Shown here in pieces: positions 1 to 7,672 of a DNA stretch of 64,000 bases. The stretch is from Brevibacillus fluminis (lineage in GTDB: Bacteria; Bacillota; Bacilli; Brevibacillales; Brevibacillaceae). A model generated the notes under the pieces. It was not told the DNA's origin and did no database searches. It saw only the letters and a program-made list of their open reading frames with translations. The position numbers and the translations under genes were made by a program. Numbering within the stretch: position 1 is the first letter of the stretch; each line of letters begins with the position of its first letter. The stretch lies in assembly GCF_003710825.1 (NCBI RefSeq), contig NZ_RHHQ01000013.1:62001-126000 (forward strand), in the 5' to 3' direction.

Positions 1-527
1 AACCAGACGAGGATGGACAGCATCAGCGCTTGCCAGCGATTCGACGAGCCGATTCCGATTAAGACCCCGACTGCCAAAAACGTGAAGAGAAGCATGACGG
101 AAAACAGATAGAGCAAAGCCATCCACGCGAACCCAACCGGAATGGACAGCGCCATGCAAATTACGCCGGCCACCCCGAACGAAAAGCTGGCGACAACCCA
201 CTGCGACACGAACTGGCCCAAATATTTGCCGATGACATAGCTCCCAGAGGAGAGCGGATACGTCAGCAGCAGGGCATACCCGCCTTCCTCCTTTTCCTGA
301 GTAATCGAAAACGACCCAAGCAAAAGCACGATGAGCGGGAGCAGATACAGCATGACGTTGAGCAAGGTCCCAGTCATATTGTTATAGGCCCCGACATCGG
401 GAATATTGCGCTGAATCAATAAAATGAGCCCCATCATCAACAAAAACAGAATGCCGAACAAATAAAAGGAACGCTGCCTGAGCGAGGAGCGCAGCTCTTT
501 GCGAAACATCACCCATGTATCAACCAT
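1..527 (-). CDS. nosY: NosY, ABC-2 permease for nitrous oxide reductase maturation (partial, C-terminus off window)
   Basis: Membrane permease of the NosDFY system, which with NosL supports assembly of the copper centre of nitrous oxide reductase. About 175 codons are visible, from an ATG ending at 527 that is preceded by GGATGGAG; the gene runs off the left edge. Hydrophobic segments lie near residues 21-38, 56-75, 105-127 and 133-158. The ABC-2 signature TQEKEEGGYALLL follows the second. It starts 15 bp after nosL, so it is the third gene of a nosD-nosL-nosY unit. The ATPase NosF is not visible here. The assignment to Nos rather than to a generic ABC-2 permease rests on the neighbours. Confidence 0.8.
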   Translation of the reverse strand, partial: MVDTWVMFRKELRSSLRQRSFYLFGILFLLMMGLILLIQRNIPDVGAYNNMTGTLLNVMLYLLPLIVLLLGSFSITQEKEEGGYALLLTYPLSSGSYVIGKYLGQFVSQWVVASFSFGVAGVICMALSIPVGFAWMALLYLFSVMLLFTFLAVGVLIGIGSSNRWQALMLSILVW

Positions 528-542
528 ACCGATTCTCCATCC

Positions 543-1070
543 TTATTTTGCAGGCTGCTCTTGTTTTTTGTCTTGTTCTTGCAGCAGCTGTTTCTTCATA
601 TCCTGCACGGCGTCGTCATGTCGTTCCCATTGATGGGTCTTCAATTCTTCTGCTGTCAGGAGCTTGCCTTTCTGCTCCTGTTTGATCAGCGCTTCAGCTC
701 CTGCCTTGTCTTTAAAGCTGAGAACACCATAGCCCATCGGCGTGCGAAATGACGGGTCGAACGCATAAACCGCTTTATCTTGGTCGAGCCATTCTGCCGA
801 TTGGTGATCGCGGACGAATTCGGCTTTTATTTTTTCATCGCTGTGCTCGTTGAGCCACTCCTGCATACAGCCGATGTCGTCGAACTTGTAGACACGCCCG
901 CTATCCACGATCAGCTCCGTCGCAAAGGCGCTGTTCGGCACGCTCATGTTGCACACCTCGCATATATCTACGCCCTCATCAATCGGGACCGGCTGGACGC
1001 TTTCCGTGCCGCACCCCGCCAACGCGCCGATTATTCCGATTCCTACAAGCAACGCGATCGTTTTTCTCAT
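543..1070 (-). CDS. nosL: NosL, copper-binding lipoprotein
   Basis: A 175-aa surface lipoprotein that in the NosL family binds Cu(I) and delivers copper for nitrous oxide reductase. The signal peptide ends in a lipobox, ALAGC, near residue 19. The copper motif CEVCNMS (Cys-x-x-Cys-x-Met) lies near residue 37, and the family's DDIGCM segment follows. I chose the ATG at 1070 because GGGGGAG lies just upstream and the lipoprotein signal starts there; a longer frame upstream adds an implausible N-terminus. The start overlaps the nosD stop by 4 bp (ATGA), so the two are translationally coupled. The C-terminal tail is rich in Lys, Gln and Glu. Confidence 0.9.
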   Translation of the reverse strand: MRKTIALLVGIGIIGALAGCGTESVQPVPIDEGVDICEVCNMSVPNSAFATELIVDSGRVYKFDDIGCMQEWLNEHSDEKIKAEFVRDHQSAEWLDQDKAVYAFDPSFRTPMGYGVLSFKDKAGAEALIKQEQKGKLLTAEELKTHQWERHDDAVQDMKKQLLQEQDKKQEQPAK

Positions 1071-2362
1071 GATTTTCTCCCCCGTACAAAAATTGTGATG
1101 CTTCCGACAAGCAGCATTCCTGCCAACATACCTATCGGCCAACCGGCTTCCACCCCACTGCCGCGCCCGGCCGATTGGGGACCGAGCGCTGGCGCCGCAT
1201 CGACCAAAAGCATCGAGCTGTCCGCCTTCAGCAGCTGCCCCAGCAAATTCATGCCTGGCGACTGGAACATCAGCTGGTACCCGGGATGCGCTTTAATCAC
1301 CGTCAAGAAAAACGGATCGATTTCATACGGCAAGCTGCTCGTTTTATGGTCGGCTCCTTCCACTCCCTGATGATCGTCCCAATAATTGTGCTGCAGCCGG
1401 TTGCCTTCGCTCTCGGTCGCCTGCGCATGAACGACGTTTCCGATGAAATCGTTTTGTACCACTGCATTGTCAGCTGACTGCCGCACCTGCATCCCGATGA
1501 AATTGGCGGCAAACCGATTGGAATGCAAGTCATTGTCTTTTGATCGTTCCAAATAGGCGCCGACTCGATTTCGCTCAAATCGGTTCCCCACAACGGTCCC
1601 GCCATTTGCGGCATACAAGAGCAGCCCCTGGGAAAATACATGCTTTTGCTGATCAACAAACGTGTTGTCTTCAATGCGGGTCGCCTGCGCTTCCATCACC
1701 ATTGCACCAGTCGTGTTATGATGCAGCGTATTGCTGACAAGCACGCTTGCTTTCGCGTACATTGCATGCAGGCCGTACCGGCAGCCCGAAACCGTGTTGC
1801 CGATCAGCTCATTTCCGTCGCTTTTCTCCACGTATACCCCGTCCTGCAAATCTTGGATCGTACATTGGACGATCCGGTTGCGATGAGAGGCAAAGAGATC
1901 AATCCCGTTCCCATTATGAAGGGACTTGCCAGCTTGCTTCTGTCCGCTGATTTGGAGGGATTCCAGCTTGTTTTCCACTGCATCCACCAGACCGACGCCA
2001 CCGCCTGCCGTGCGAATCGAGAGCGACCGCAGCAGATGATGCGTCCCTTTTACTGCAATCGCGACGGAACGATCAGTACCGTCCGGTTGTTCGACAGAAA
2101 ATCCGTCCAAGGTTACGCCGGACCCTTCGATTGTGATGACCGGACCCTTACCTCCCCCGACGATCAGCGTGTTGGACGTCCCTTTGATTGTAAGTGGCTT
2201 CCCTACTAGAAGCGGTCCTTCATAGGCCCCATCCGGCAAAACAATCATGCTGCCCGCTTCCGCCCGATCGATCATCGATTGTAACGATTCCTTGGCCGCA
2301 GCAGCATTCATCGAGCAGCAGAACAAGATAAGAAGCACGGCCATAATTCGCCCTACACGCAT
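1067..2362 (-). CDS. nosD: NosD, beta-helix copper-centre assembly protein
   Basis: A 431-aa exported protein of the NosD family, the right-handed parallel beta-helix component that works with NosF/NosY in maturation of the nitrous oxide reductase copper centre. Residues 1-22 are a signal peptide. Carbohydrate-binding/CASH-type repeats of the form N.I..N.....GV....S..N.I..N fill about residues 100-330. A hydrophobic segment near 405-425 followed by RGRKS suggests a C-terminal membrane anchor. The start is set by GTGAGGAG about 8 bases before the ATG at 2362. It is the first gene of the nos unit and is divergent from the NosL-like fusion at 2591. No nosZ or nosR is in view. Confidence 0.88.
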   Translation of the reverse strand: MRVGRIMAVLLILFCCSMNAAAAKESLQSMIDRAEAGSMIVLPDGAYEGPLLVGKPLTIKGTSNTLIVGGGKGPVITIEGSGVTLDGFSVEQPDGTDRSVAIAVKGTHHLLRSLSIRTAGGGVGLVDAVENKLESLQISGQKQAGKSLHNGNGIDLFASHRNRIVQCTIQDLQDGVYVEKSDGNELIGNTVSGCRYGLHAMYAKASVLVSNTLHHNTTGAMVMEAQATRIEDNTFVDQQKHVFSQGLLLYAANGGTVVGNRFERNRVGAYLERSKDNDLHSNRFAANFIGMQVRQSADNAVVQNDFIGNVVHAQATESEGNRLQHNYWDDHQGVEGADHKTSSLPYEIDPFFLTVIKAHPGYQLMFQSPGMNLLGQLLKADSSMLLVDAAPALGPQSAGRGSGVEAGWPIGMLAGMLLVGSITIFVRGRKS

Positions 2363-2504
2363 AATTCATACTCCTCACTGTGTCTTACACGCGAGATTCG
2401 AGTGATACCACCCTATGGTCTTCGCAAAACAACCAAATTGGGAATAGCCCACCTGGGCCATTTTTCCAATCATTCACCTAACGTTCATATTTTCCCAGCT
2501 GAAA

Positions 2505-2522
2505 ATAACCCGATCGGGCTAT
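2505..2522. promoter_or_regulatory. Palindrome in the nosD / NosL-fusion divergent promoter
   Basis: ATAACCCGATCGGGCTAT is an 18-bp palindrome with one mismatched pair. It sits in the 228-bp region between the two divergent copper-related units. A second short inverted repeat, ACCA-N5-TGGT, is at 2407-2419. Either could be an operator for a copper or anaerobic regulator. I see no clear consensus -35/-10 for either direction, so the assignment is tentative. Confidence 0.35.
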
Positions 2523-2590
2523 ACCAAACCGGTCGCCTGATTCGGTACCGTTAATCGCAGAGGTTGAATTTGAAGGAGGTTACCGCACTC

Positions 2591-3421
2591 ATGAATTGGA
2601 AAAAAATGATGCTGATGCTGCTCACGCTTGTCCTCTGCTCCGGCGCCCTTTCGCTGGTCAGCGCACACGAAGGGCACACGGCCGCCCCCCATGAACCGGA
2701 CAAAGACACAAAATGCGCATACTGCATGATGAAGGTGTATCTAAAAGAAGAGGAAATGGGCAAATTCACCGCCCAAATGTTGACCGCTGATGGAAAAACG
2801 CTGTTTTTTGACGATGCAGGTTGCATGCTGAACTACAAGCGCACGCTTGCCGCAGAGCCGCAGATGATGTGGGTTCGCGATTACAACACGCTGGCATGGG
2901 TCGAGTACGGAAAAGCGAATGTCGTATCCGCCAACATCAAAACACCGATGCAGTACGGTTTCGCTTACTTCCAGACTGCTGCAGATGCCGATTCCTTCGT
3001 AAAAAATAACAATAAGCTGGAGGCAATGAAGACCGACTGGACTTTTGTCGACAAAGTGGCGCAAAAAAGAAGCGAGATGAAGATGAGCGGCGACATGAAT
3101 CATGGACAAATGAACCATGGTCCTGCCGCTGCTCATGGCATCATAGTCATGATCAACGGCCAAAAACAAAGCTTCCAGCAAGCTCCGATGAACATGCATG
3201 GCAAAGTCACAGTCTCCGCGAAAGAGCTTGTACAAAAGCTGGGCGCTACCGCCACCTGGAATGCGAAAGGTGACAGCGTGACGGTGAAGCTAGGCAGCAA
3301 AAGCGCTACCCTTTCGCTTGAACAGCATGGTCAAATCGGGCTGCGCACGCTTTGCGAAGCCGTCGGTGCCCATGTGAGGTGGGATGGAAAAACCAAAACG
3401 ATCATCATCAACTCGAAATAG
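2591..3421 (+). CDS. NosL-like copper protein fused to a copper amine oxidase-type stalk domain
   Basis: A 276-aa exported protein. AAGGAGGT lies 10 bases before the ATG at 2591. The signal peptide ends near residue 25 (VSA-HEGH). Residues 40-150 form a NosL-like domain with CAYCMMK and FDDAGCM, matching the Cys-x-x-Cys-x-Met and DD.GCM segments of the true NosL next door. A Met/His-rich linker (MKMSGDMNHGQMNHG) follows near residue 165. Residues 185-276 resemble the copper amine oxidase N-terminal-like stalk domain (ING...F, LGA...W, ALR/TLCEAVGA..RWD). It has no lipobox. Inference: a wall- or surface-held copper chaperone for nitrous oxide reductase. I know of no named gene with this architecture. 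Confidence 0.8.
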   Translation: MNWKKMMLMLLTLVLCSGALSLVSAHEGHTAAPHEPDKDTKCAYCMMKVYLKEEEMGKFTAQMLTADGKTLFFDDAGCMLNYKRTLAAEPQMMWVRDYNTLAWVEYGKANVVSANIKTPMQYGFAYFQTAADADSFVKNNNKLEAMKTDWTFVDKVAQKRSEMKMSGDMNHGQMNHGPAAAHGIIVMINGQKQSFQQAPMNMHGKVTVSAKELVQKLGATATWNAKGDSVTVKLGSKSATLSLEQHGQIGLRTLCEAVGAHVRWDGKTKTIIINSK

Positions 3422-3490
3422 CGAGCGGGTTGCAAAAAACGGTGGCACCACGCATTTTGACAAAGCGACATGCACGGTGAAAATCAAACA

Positions 3491-3526
3491 GGCTGTTGAT
3501 CCGCTTTGTAGGATCGACAGCTTCTT
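3491..3526 (+). terminator. Possible terminator after the NosL-fusion gene
   Basis: GCTGTTGATCC (3492-3502) pairs with GGATCGACAGC (3511-3521), with one G-U pair and an 8-base loop. The following CTTCTTT is only moderately T-rich. Confidence 0.45.
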
Positions 3527-3661
3527 TCGCATTGCAGCACTTTGGGTATTCTTTTGCGTTGAAAAAAACGTCTTTGTTTGAGAGAATACCATTACGACTT
3601 AACGCTTCGTTGGCGAGACGTACCGTGCATAATCCCTTTCTGGAAAGGAAGCAATCCGCCC

Positions 3662-4633
3662 ATGTTCCAAAAACCTTATGATGTGGTTGATACCAACTAT
3701 TCTCCATATATCACGTTTTCCCGCGAAGAATGGAGGGAGCTGCGCGCTTCGACTCCGCTCACGCTGGCCGAGGACGAGCTGAAAAAACTGCAAGGGCTCA
3801 ATGAGCACGTCTCCATGCAGGAAGTATCTGACATCTATCTACCGCTTTCCCGTCTGCTCAACCTGTACGTGGAAGCGACGCAAGAGCTATACAACGCCAC
3901 CAGTACTTTTCTTGGCAACCGCAGCAAAAAAGTGCCGTATATCATCGGCGTCGCCGGCAGTGTCGCTGTCGGAAAAAGTACGACATCGCGTATTTTGCAA
4001 GCGCTTTTAGCACGTTGGCCCAATACGCCAAAAGTCGATCTCATCACCACCGATGGCTTCCTGTATCCGAACCGGACGCTGGAGAAGCGCGGCATTATGA
4101 AGCGAAAAGGATTTCCCGAAAGTTACGACATCCGTCGCTTCATTCAATTCATGGCCGATGTGAAATCGGGGCTTCCTGAGGTGAAGGCGCCGATTTATTC
4201 GCATTTGGCCTACGATATTTTGCCGAATGAGCACCAAGTCATTCGCCAGCCGGATATCCTCATCGTCGAAGGCTTAAATGTGTTGCAAATCACGCGTGAT
4301 ACCAACAATTCGCGAGCGATCCCGCAAGTGTTCGTCTCCGATTTCTTTGACTTCTCGATTTATGTGGACGCTTCCGAGGAAGACGTCCAGCGCTGGTATG
4401 TCGAGCGGTTCAAAATGCTGCGCAATACGGCTTTCCAAAAACCGGATTCCTATTTCCGCCGCTATGCGACCCTCTCCGATACGGAGGCCGTTGAAACCGC
4501 TTTATCGATCTGGAAAGAGATCAACAGCATCAACCTGGTGGAAAACATTTTGCCGACGCGTAGTCGGGCGCAGTTGATTTTGGAGAAGCAGGCGGATCAT
4601 ACCACGAGCAGTGTGAAGTTGAGGAAGCTTTGA
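3662..4633 (+). CDS. coaA: Pantothenate kinase, type I
   Basis: ATP-dependent phosphorylation of pantothenate, the first step of coenzyme A synthesis, in the cytosol. The 323-aa product has the P-loop GVAGSVAVGKST at residues 96-107, the ITTDGFLYPN segment and the MKRKGFPESYD motif typical of bacterial CoaA; the length matches the family. The ATG at 3662 follows GGAAAGGAAG; an in-frame extension to 3578 adds residues absent from the family. It appears to be monocistronic. panE, which supplies pantoate upstream in the same pathway, is in this window at 36.4 kb but is unlinked. Confidence 0.95.
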   Translation: MFQKPYDVVDTNYSPYITFSREEWRELRASTPLTLAEDELKKLQGLNEHVSMQEVSDIYLPLSRLLNLYVEATQELYNATSTFLGNRSKKVPYIIGVAGSVAVGKSTTSRILQALLARWPNTPKVDLITTDGFLYPNRTLEKRGIMKRKGFPESYDIRRFIQFMADVKSGLPEVKAPIYSHLAYDILPNEHQVIRQPDILIVEGLNVLQITRDTNNSRAIPQVFVSDFFDFSIYVDASEEDVQRWYVERFKMLRNTAFQKPDSYFRRYATLSDTEAVETALSIWKEINSINLVENILPTRSRAQLILEKQADHTTSSVKLRKL

Positions 4634-4670
4634 GTGAAAAAACGGAGAGGCTGGCTGAGGTGGTCGGTCG

Positions 4671-4884
4671 GGGATTTTTGCAAAAAACTGCTCTCCGCTC
4701 TTACAATGCCTACTGGGGGTTGGGGGGAACGGCTTGCGGGAAAAAATGGGAACCGCGCCCCAAAGCCACACGCTGCGCGGCGGGTGTATCTCGAGGATGA
4801 CATGTGACGCGAAAGACGTTCCTTTTTTTCCCGCAAGCCTGGCTGGCATTGTAAAGGCTGCGTGCCGTTTTTTGCAAAAATCCC
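4671..4884. repeat. 214-bp imperfect inverted-repeat intergenic element
   Basis: The left arm begins GGGATTTTTGCAAAAAAC and continues through TTACAATGCC to CTTGCGGGAAAAAA (4671-4752). The right arm (4818-4884) is its imperfect reverse complement: TTTTTTTCCCGCAAG, GGCATTGTAA and GTTTTTTGCAAAAATCCC. The interior of about 65 bp is G+C-rich. No convincing ORF, transposase or target-site duplication is visible. It fills the gap between coaA and the MFS gene. It could be a MITE-like element or a large palindromic repeat. Confidence 0.7.
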
Positions 4885-4932
4885 TTCGCTGCAGTCGTTC
4901 TCCGCTCTTTCTTTATGGGGATAAAAATGATG

Positions 4933-4971
4933 AAAAAAAAGGATGCCCTCTCTTCGAGGACATCCTTTTTA
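4933..4971 (-). terminator. Terminator of the MFS gene, also usable by coaA
   Basis: Stem AAAAAGGATG.CCTC / GAGG.CATCCTTTTT with a TCTTC loop and T runs on both sides. On the minus strand it starts at the MFS stop codon and ends in eight T's. Confidence 0.85.
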
Positions 4972-6159
4972 TATGGATTGTGTTTGTGCTGCTTGTTCTT
5001 CTTTTTTCCTTGTGGCATGTGGCGCAGCCACGCGGAAGAAAATGCCTGCGATGGCGAAGGCTAGCAGGAGTAGGCCCATGACGGTGAACATCAGTCCTGG
5101 GGAGACACCGAGCAGCACGCCGTTCAGATTGGGGGCGATGATGCTGCCTGCGCTGAAATTGACACCGACGATGACTCCTACTGCCGGTACCATGTAGCTT
5201 GGCAAAATGTCGGCGGCATAGGCCATGCCGAGCGAATAGAATGAGCCGACGACTGCACCTGCGATGACCAAGAGCATCAGCATCATCCAAAGCGATCCTT
5301 GTGCGAGTGGGAACAAAATGAAGGCGATCCCGCCGATGACTGCGCAGCTCATCATGATTTTTTTGCGGCCGACCTTATCGCTCCACGCACCAAGCGGCAT
5401 CTGCAAAATCAACGCGCCCAACACGAAGGAAGGCAGCAAAATCGATACGGTCTCCATGGACAGTCCGATGCGCAGGCCGAAGATCGGGAAGCTGCCGTTC
5501 AGCGACGATTCCATGTAGCCGTACAAAAACGACGGAATCAAAGCCAACCAGCCATAGCGGAATACGTAGGCAAAACGATTTTGACCTTCTTGCTGCTGCC
5601 CCATCGGCTCCGGAAAAACATTTTTCAACCGTGACAGCAAAAAGAAGGACGACGTGTACAAGATGCTGACCAAAACAAACGGTACCCACAGCCCCAATGG
5701 CAGCAGGTTGATACCCAATGGCCCGATGCTGAAACCGACTCCATAGGCCAATCCGTAAATCGAAAGCATGCGGCCGCGCTTTTCCGGTGGCGCGATGGCC
5801 GTTAACCACAGCTGCGTATTGTAGTGCAGGAGCGAGTCGCCCGATCCCATGAATAGCCGTAGGAAAAACCAGACGACAAGCCCGCTGGACAGCGGTATGA
5901 GTACTGTAGTGCTGATGAGCAAGATCAGTCCGAGAATAATGGCGCCGCGATAACCGAGGCGCTGCAGAAGCCGTTCCAAAAACGGCGACACCAGCATGAC
6001 ACCGATGTACATGGCCGCAGCATTGACACCGTTGGCGATTGAGGATACGCCTTGCTGTTCCAGCAAAATCGCCAGCAGCGGCAGCGTCAAGCCTTGGCTG
6101 ACACCGGCAAATCCAACCAAAACAATAAATGTCGTTTGCATGAGACGCAAAGATGGCAT
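4969..6159 (-). CDS. Major facilitator superfamily transporter
   Basis: A 396-aa membrane protein with about 12 hydrophobic segments. The loop between TM2 and TM3 has ERLLQRLGYRGA; the central loop after TM6 is basic; a second A-like motif, GAWSDKVGRKKIM, lies near residue 260. These are features of drug/H+ antiporter-type MFS proteins. The start follows AAAGGAG. The gene lies 100 bp downstream of an XRE-cupin regulator on the same strand. The gap holds its own possible promoter. The substrate is unknown; an efflux role is inferred only from family resemblance. Confidence 0.82.
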   Translation of the reverse strand: MPSLRLMQTTFIVLVGFAGVSQGLTLPLLAILLEQQGVSSIANGVNAAAMYIGVMLVSPFLERLLQRLGYRGAIILGLILLISTTVLIPLSSGLVVWFFLRLFMGSGDSLLHYNTQLWLTAIAPPEKRGRMLSIYGLAYGVGFSIGPLGINLLPLGLWVPFVLVSILYTSSFFLLSRLKNVFPEPMGQQQEGQNRFAYVFRYGWLALIPSFLYGYMESSLNGSFPIFGLRIGLSMETVSILLPSFVLGALILQMPLGAWSDKVGRKKIMMSCAVIGGIAFILFPLAQGSLWMMLMLLVIAGAVVGSFYSLGMAYAADILPSYMVPAVGVIVGVNFSAGSIIAPNLNGVLLGVSPGLMFTVMGLLLLAFAIAGIFFRVAAPHATRKKEEQAAQTQSI

Positions 6160-6185
6160 AGCAAATTGCTCCTTTCCATCCCCTC

Positions 6186-6216
6186 ATCATACACTCTATA
6201 GTAACAAGATAGTCAA
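6186..6216 (-). promoter_or_regulatory. Candidate promoter of the MFS gene
   Basis: On the minus strand TTGACT (6211-6216) and TATGAT (6186-6191) are separated by 19 bp, which is long for sigma-A. Confidence 0.4.
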
Positions 6217-6259
6217 GGTGGTTAATCATGCAAAATAATCGAGGCTGTCGACCGTAAAT

Positions 6260-6802
6260 CTAAAAAATCACCGGAGTCAGCACGCTTAAAATTTTCGTCG
6301 TCTGGTTAAGTGGATTGGACCAAACGTGTGGAAGGTTGGACGGATAATGAATCGAATCTCCTGATTTAAGCAAATACTCCTTACCATCCACTTCAAAAAT
6401 GACAGCGCCTTCGAGCACGTAGAAAAACTCTTCACCCGGATGATTGAAGACACTCCCCTGCACGGTATTAGGATCAAGGGTCACGATCATCGGCTCCAGC
6501 ATACGGCCGGAAAAATCACCAGCCAGGCGGCGATACTCCGCCGTGTTGCCCTCGATCCGAAACGGCTTTTGCTCCTCCACTTTCACCACATACGTTTGAT
6601 TGCTAGTATTCTCAAAAAAATCGGTGATCGGGACTTCCAAGGCATCGGCGATTTTTTTCAGCGATGTGATCGCAAGCGATGTCGCCCCACGCTCCACCTG
6701 TGAAAGAAAGCTAACGGATAGCCCCGTTTTTTCACTTAGATCCTTCAATGTATAATCGTGCTGCTTGCGCAAGTCGCGAATGCGTTTGTAAATTTCCTCC
6801 AT
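6260..6802 (-). CDS. XRE-family regulator with C-terminal cupin sensor domain
   Basis: A 180-aa transcription factor. Residues 6-60 are an HTH_3 domain (LRKQHDYTLKDLSEKTGLS, then SFLSQVERG). Residues 105-175 are a small cupin with HPGEEFFYVLEG and HYPSNLPHVW. Members of this class (SinR/PuuR-like) usually sense a small molecule through the cupin and repress adjacent metabolic or transport genes. AAGGAG precedes the ATG at 6802. A perfect inverted repeat just upstream suggests autoregulation. The likely targets are itself and the neighbouring MFS gene; the ligand is unknown. Confidence 0.88.
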   Translation of the reverse strand: MEEIYKRIRDLRKQHDYTLKDLSEKTGLSVSFLSQVERGATSLAITSLKKIADALEVPITDFFENTSNQTYVVKVEEQKPFRIEGNTAEYRRLAGDFSGRMLEPMIVTLDPNTVQGSVFNHPGEEFFYVLEGAVIFEVDGKEYLLKSGDSIHYPSNLPHVWSNPLNQTTKILSVLTPVIF

Positions 6803-6825
6803 TTCGGTACTCCTTCATTTTTACT

Positions 6826-6852
6826 TGTATACTGTAATAATTCCAGTATACA
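6826..6852. promoter_or_regulatory. Inverted-repeat operator upstream of the XRE regulator
   Basis: TGTATACTG - N9 - CAGTATACA is a perfect 9-bp inverted repeat 24 bp before the regulator's start codon. The half-site TATAC overlaps a possible -10. It is the best candidate binding site for the regulator. Confidence 0.6.
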
Positions 6853-6883
6853 TGTTTTCATGAAGGATTTCCCCTTCGAGCAG

Positions 6884-6923
6884 AAAAGCTGATCGTCCCC
6901 GAAAACAGGAACAATCAGCTTCA
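6884..6923 (-). terminator. Terminator of the quinone reductase-SDR operon
   Basis: AAGCTGAT (6886-6893) pairs with ATCAGCTT (6914-6921). Minus-strand transcripts end with TTTTCTG. Confidence 0.65.
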
Positions 6924-6928
6924 ATCAC

Positions 6929-7642
6929 TTACGCAAGAATATGCCCACCCTCGACATGCAGCACGGTGCCCGTCACAAACGTGTTTTGCAGCAGGTAGAA
7001 CACTGCTTGCGCCACATCTTCCGCTTGACCCACTCGTTTCACGGGAAGTTTGCCAGCAACTGTCTCATAAAATTGATTCCGCGATGCTTCCGGCATCTTG
7101 CTGCGCGATGGCGTATCGATGATTCCGGGCGAAACGACATTGACGCGGATTGGCGCCAGCTCCAGTGCCAGCGTTTGCCCCAGATTCGAAACCGCAGCAT
7201 TGACAGCGCCTAGCGCAGAGGAACCGACCATCGCTTTGTAGGCGACAACGCCTGAAAACAACGTGATGGAGCCATTCGCGGAAATGTTTGGCGCGCCGTA
7301 TTTTGCCGCGTAATACTGACCCCAGAATTTGTTGTCGAACAGCTTCCGTACCTGAACTGTATCCGTTTGGAGAAAAGGTCCGCCTGACGTTTCAGCCGCC
7401 GTCACTACGAGATGATCGAATGCGCCCACCTTTTCAAAGAACGCTTGCACCTCAAGTTCCTGTGTCGTATCGAGCGTAAACCATGACGCCCGCGAACCGA
7501 GCTGCTCAACTGCTTTTCTCAATTTCTCTCCGGAACGGCTGGCAATCACCACTTCCGCACCTTTGGCGATGGCTTGTTCTGCCGTCTCCAAGCCAATTCC
7601 CGAGCTTCCCCCGATGATCACGACTTTTTGATTTTGTAGCAT
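6929..7642 (-). CDS. Short-chain dehydrogenase/reductase with altered catalytic residues
   Basis: A 237-aa SDR with an N-terminal Rossmann motif GGSSGIG (residues 11-17), a basic ASRS segment typical of NADP(H) use, and the C-terminal RVNVVSPG and VEGGH elements. At the usual YxxxK site the sequence reads ALGAVNAA, so the catalytic Tyr and Lys are replaced by Leu and Asn. A subgroup of annotated SDRs shares this change; its chemistry is not something I can state. The gene starts 30 bp after the mdaB-like gene on the same strand and ends at a terminator, so the two form an operon. Confidence 0.8.
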   Translation of the reverse strand: MLQNQKVVIIGGSSGIGLETAEQAIAKGAEVVIASRSGEKLRKAVEQLGSRASWFTLDTTQELEVQAFFEKVGAFDHLVVTAAETSGGPFLQTDTVQVRKLFDNKFWGQYYAAKYGAPNISANGSITLFSGVVAYKAMVGSSALGAVNAAVSNLGQTLALELAPIRVNVVSPGIIDTPSRSKMPEASRNQFYETVAGKLPVKRVGQAEDVAQAVFYLLQNTFVTGTVLHVEGGHILA

Positions 7643-7672
7643 GTTTTTCTCTCCCTTTGCAGTTTATTTGGC

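Noticed and set aside
1640..2209. Plus-strand frame of 189 codons opposite nosD
   Set aside because: Shadow frame within nosD repeats; no start signal.
3432..3530. GGTGGCACCACG followed by a hairpin, resembling a T-box 3' end upstream of coaA
   Set aside because: The coding region ends at 3421, leaving no room for Stem I or a specifier loop, and the following hairpin has a weak T run. Probably chance or a degraded remnant.
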